A stretch of 57,601 bases of DNA from Pandoraea sp. GTDB lineage: Bacteria; Pseudomonadota; Gammaproteobacteria; Burkholderiales; Burkholderiaceae. A program made the position numbers and the translations under genes. The stretch lies in contig JARLJF010000116.1 of assembly GCA_031291335.1 (NCBI GenBank), positions 1-57,601 of the forward strand. The letters run 5' to 3'. Each line of letters opens with the position of its first letter. The stretch's first letter is position 1. The notes under the pieces were generated by a model, which was not told where the DNA came from, did not search any database, and saw only the letters and a program-made list of their open reading frames with translations. This document shows positions 56,801 to 57,601 of this stretch, in pieces.

Positions 56801-57601
56801 AGCGGCGGGTGCCGTCGCGGCAATCGTCTCGCGGCGCAACTCGCCACTCCCCGTGAGCAACGCGCGGCCTGCGAGCTTCAACTCGATGCCCGTCAACGCC
56901 TGACGCGTCGCATCGAGCAGCACCTGCGTGCGCAGGCTCTCGACAGGCAACCCTCCTGCGTCGATGGCGCCGGGCTTGGCATTGGTCATGGACACTGGCC
57001 CGAGCACGCGGAATTCCTTCGCGCCGGGCTCGGGTCGCAGGTCGGCTTGCAAGGCGAGATCCGCCTGGGGTGCCCCCGCGGCGAAATCTCGCGGATTCAG
57101 GTGATCGAGCGAAATCTGCGCGCGCGAGAGCGGCACGGGACCGAAAGGCGACGCTGCGATATGCGCAGTTCCGTTCAGCTTCTCGCCGCTGGCGTTGAGA
57201 TCGACGACAAGGGCATCGAGCGAGCCGGACAGATCGGCCTGCAACGCCACCGGAATATCGCCCGCCTTGGCTTGCAAACCGACATTGCCGCCGAGGGCGA
57301 ACGGACGCTGTCCATTCAATTGCAGATTGGCTTGCGCTTCGCCGTACGGCGTGCCGAGATGCTCGACCTGAATCGTGTGTTGCGTGCCGTCGCTGCGCGC
57401 GGAGACGCGAATGTCCTCAAGCACCAGCGCAGGGGAATCCAGTGTGAGCTTTGCGACACGAACGTCGTTCAGCGTCAGACCGAGCGGCAGACGCAGGCTC
57501 GACGGCATTGTCGTCGGGGTGTTGGACGGCGGCGATGGCGCGAAGGCCATCTCCACGTCGCCCGCGTGCAACTTGTCGACAGTGAAGTGCAGCGGCCGCA
57601 G
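53837..57601 (-). CDS. tamB: translocation and assembly module protein TamB (partial, N-terminus outside window)
   Basis: The C-terminal 1254 residues of an AsmA-like/TamB protein, an inner-membrane-anchored beta-rich bridge that works with TamA in outer-membrane protein assembly and phospholipid transport. The frame is open to the right window edge, so the N-terminal anchor and start are missing; the TTG at 57571 is not the start. The conserved C-terminal DUF490 domain is complete: FVGPLDNPDIYIQAMRRNQE, VRQPRVSLVSEPSVSDEEKL, LSWLMFGHGPDG, and the final YEQSLTSAASIVKITWQVSR. Much of the rest is Ala/Gly/Lys-rich beta repeats. A tamA gene is expected just beyond the window. Confidence 0.95.
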   Translation of the reverse strand: MRPLHFTVDKLHAGDVEMAFAPSPPSNTPTTMPSSLRLPLGLTLNDVRVAKLTLDSPALVLEDIRVSARSDGTQHTIQVEHLGTPYGEAQANLQLNGQRPFALGGNVGLQAKAGDIPVALQADLSGSLDALVVDLNASGEKLNGTAHIAASPFGPVPLSRAQISLDHLNPRDFAAGAPQADLALQADLRPEPGAKEFRVLGPVSMTNAKPGAIDAGGLPVESLRTQVLLDATRQALTGIELKLAGRALLTGSGELRRETIAATAPAAPVASGASSASVAKGATGEAEATVGGFAFTMRDLDLRALYGKLPATKLAGPLDIKLDAAGQRIALDWRDAARRVQADVGLDAKGTTIHALSLYAGNSKVAATGVLENGDTGAYQAQIKLTRFDPAAWYDLYGPQKRGAKTPAASVTGQFDAQGTLRPAFGLSLKFALQDSVYADLPMGGSGTVKLAGTRLLPSDANLLVAGNKVLLRGNFGAPGDKMSVNVDAPSLDKLGFGLAGRLQLDGQVSGTIERPAVVATLAADKLVFGAQKLEHLSGKVDVSGSFPGAAGDRLNVTLDGQGFASDIARFDKFSVALAGTRGAHTLHLKTSGKLREAPIDMNLDAAGAVTNTRGKPGWRGTIQTLENRGVPKLNLAAPWQVEASADRVHLGAAKLVTGVGALSLANFDYGDGQLKTAGTIDTLDIAQVLRVVQSFTGEPSPVASDLVLDGKWDVRAGQRADGFVEIARRSGDVTLRRGGVNENVKVTVTGIPGLSAEKGGVGARVPLGISALRTRIDLSGQTAHATIKAVSSLVGTVDGDIQTGLRVQGGIPNVPDDAPLTGRIAIAIPDISKFETLAGAQFAFKGRANLQVALAGTVAKPRPTGELTADDLSAQMFDTGVSIKNGRLRVALTPTEIVLSDVVVTGGGGGTAKATGNIRLDTPEPTLAITLAADKLQLFAAPDRQLSLSGEAKATGSGEAMAVTGKFTVDRARFALPPTSAPKLGDDVVVVRGGAQARAKPLDPKEEAARISARPASRFSPHINVEVDLGRDFRFVGAGADLLLRGSMRVQSDPLSPMRATGTITVAEGTYEAFDRKLAIERGQINFVGPLDNPDIYIQAMRRNQEVAAGVLVTGTVRQPRVSLVSEPSVSDEEKLSWLMFGHGPDGAGLGQRQAMAGAATALLGATGGKRIIKDLGIDEFSIGSSDSGLSDDEQVVKVGKAISDNFALGYEQSLTSAASIVKITWQVSRRWQLVLRTGSLSGFDVLFNRRFD

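Overview
The window looks like chromosomal DNA of a high-GC betaproteobacterium of the Burkholderiaceae. Pandoraea is my best guess, but this rests on protein style and gene order, not a database match. Evidence for the group: the trxB-ftsK-lolA-rarA-serS block, a hemC-hemD-hemX-hemY cluster, nadE followed by glnB, a dcd/Mrp/decarboxylase/gltS neighbourhood, a long two-domain glutamine-dependent NadE, and MetG with a fused tRNA-binding domain. Coding density is high, and most long antisense open frames are GC-driven shadows.

Left edge (1-690): tails of two different transposases (IS110-like and IS3-like) lie just past the 3' end of tRNA-Ser(CGA), a typical mobile-element scar beside a tRNA. 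Housekeeping block (690-15630): serS, rarA, lolA and ftsK run leftward. trxB, an Smr-domain gene and a TRIC-family channel run rightward. glnB, nadE and a FemAB/GNAT-like gene run leftward, then a quinone-reductase/TetR pair with a likely operator runs rightward, ending at leftward ppa.

Catabolic region (15755-28616): an FMN 2-hydroxyacid dehydrogenase diverges from an IclR regulator. A leftward operon encodes a FAD-linked 2-hydroxyacid dehydrogenase, a PotD-like binding protein, a PotA-like ATPase, a single-chain fused PotB-PotC-like permease and a DapA-family lyase. A rightward operon encodes an aldehyde dehydrogenase, an SDR and an ACS-type MFS transporter. Both divergent promoter regions carry AT-rich 8-mers of the ATTGCAAT type exactly 20 bp apart, which suggests one IclR regulon for uptake and oxidation of an organic (hydroxy)acid or related compound. 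The substrate is unknown.

Right part (28763-57601): a 14-TM DHA2 exporter; an unrecognised 484-aa protein whose ribosome binding site sits in an inverted repeat; hemYXDC; PEP carboxylase with a collagen-like insert; a secreted chorismate mutase; argH; gltS; an Orn/Lys/Arg decarboxylase; dcd; Mrp/ApbC; an OmpA-type lipoprotein; metG; a methyltransferase; an Lrp regulator divergent from a small DUF6356-like gene; a lipoprotein with two BamE-like repeats; and the C-terminal part of TamB, cut by the window end.

No CRISPR array, rRNA, intact insertion sequence or complete prophage is visible. The most interesting items are the shared IclR operator architecture with the fused permease, the orphan 484-aa protein with its RBS hairpin, and the duplicated BamE-like lipoprotein next to tamB. 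Nothing seen amounts to a clearly new defence or mobile system.
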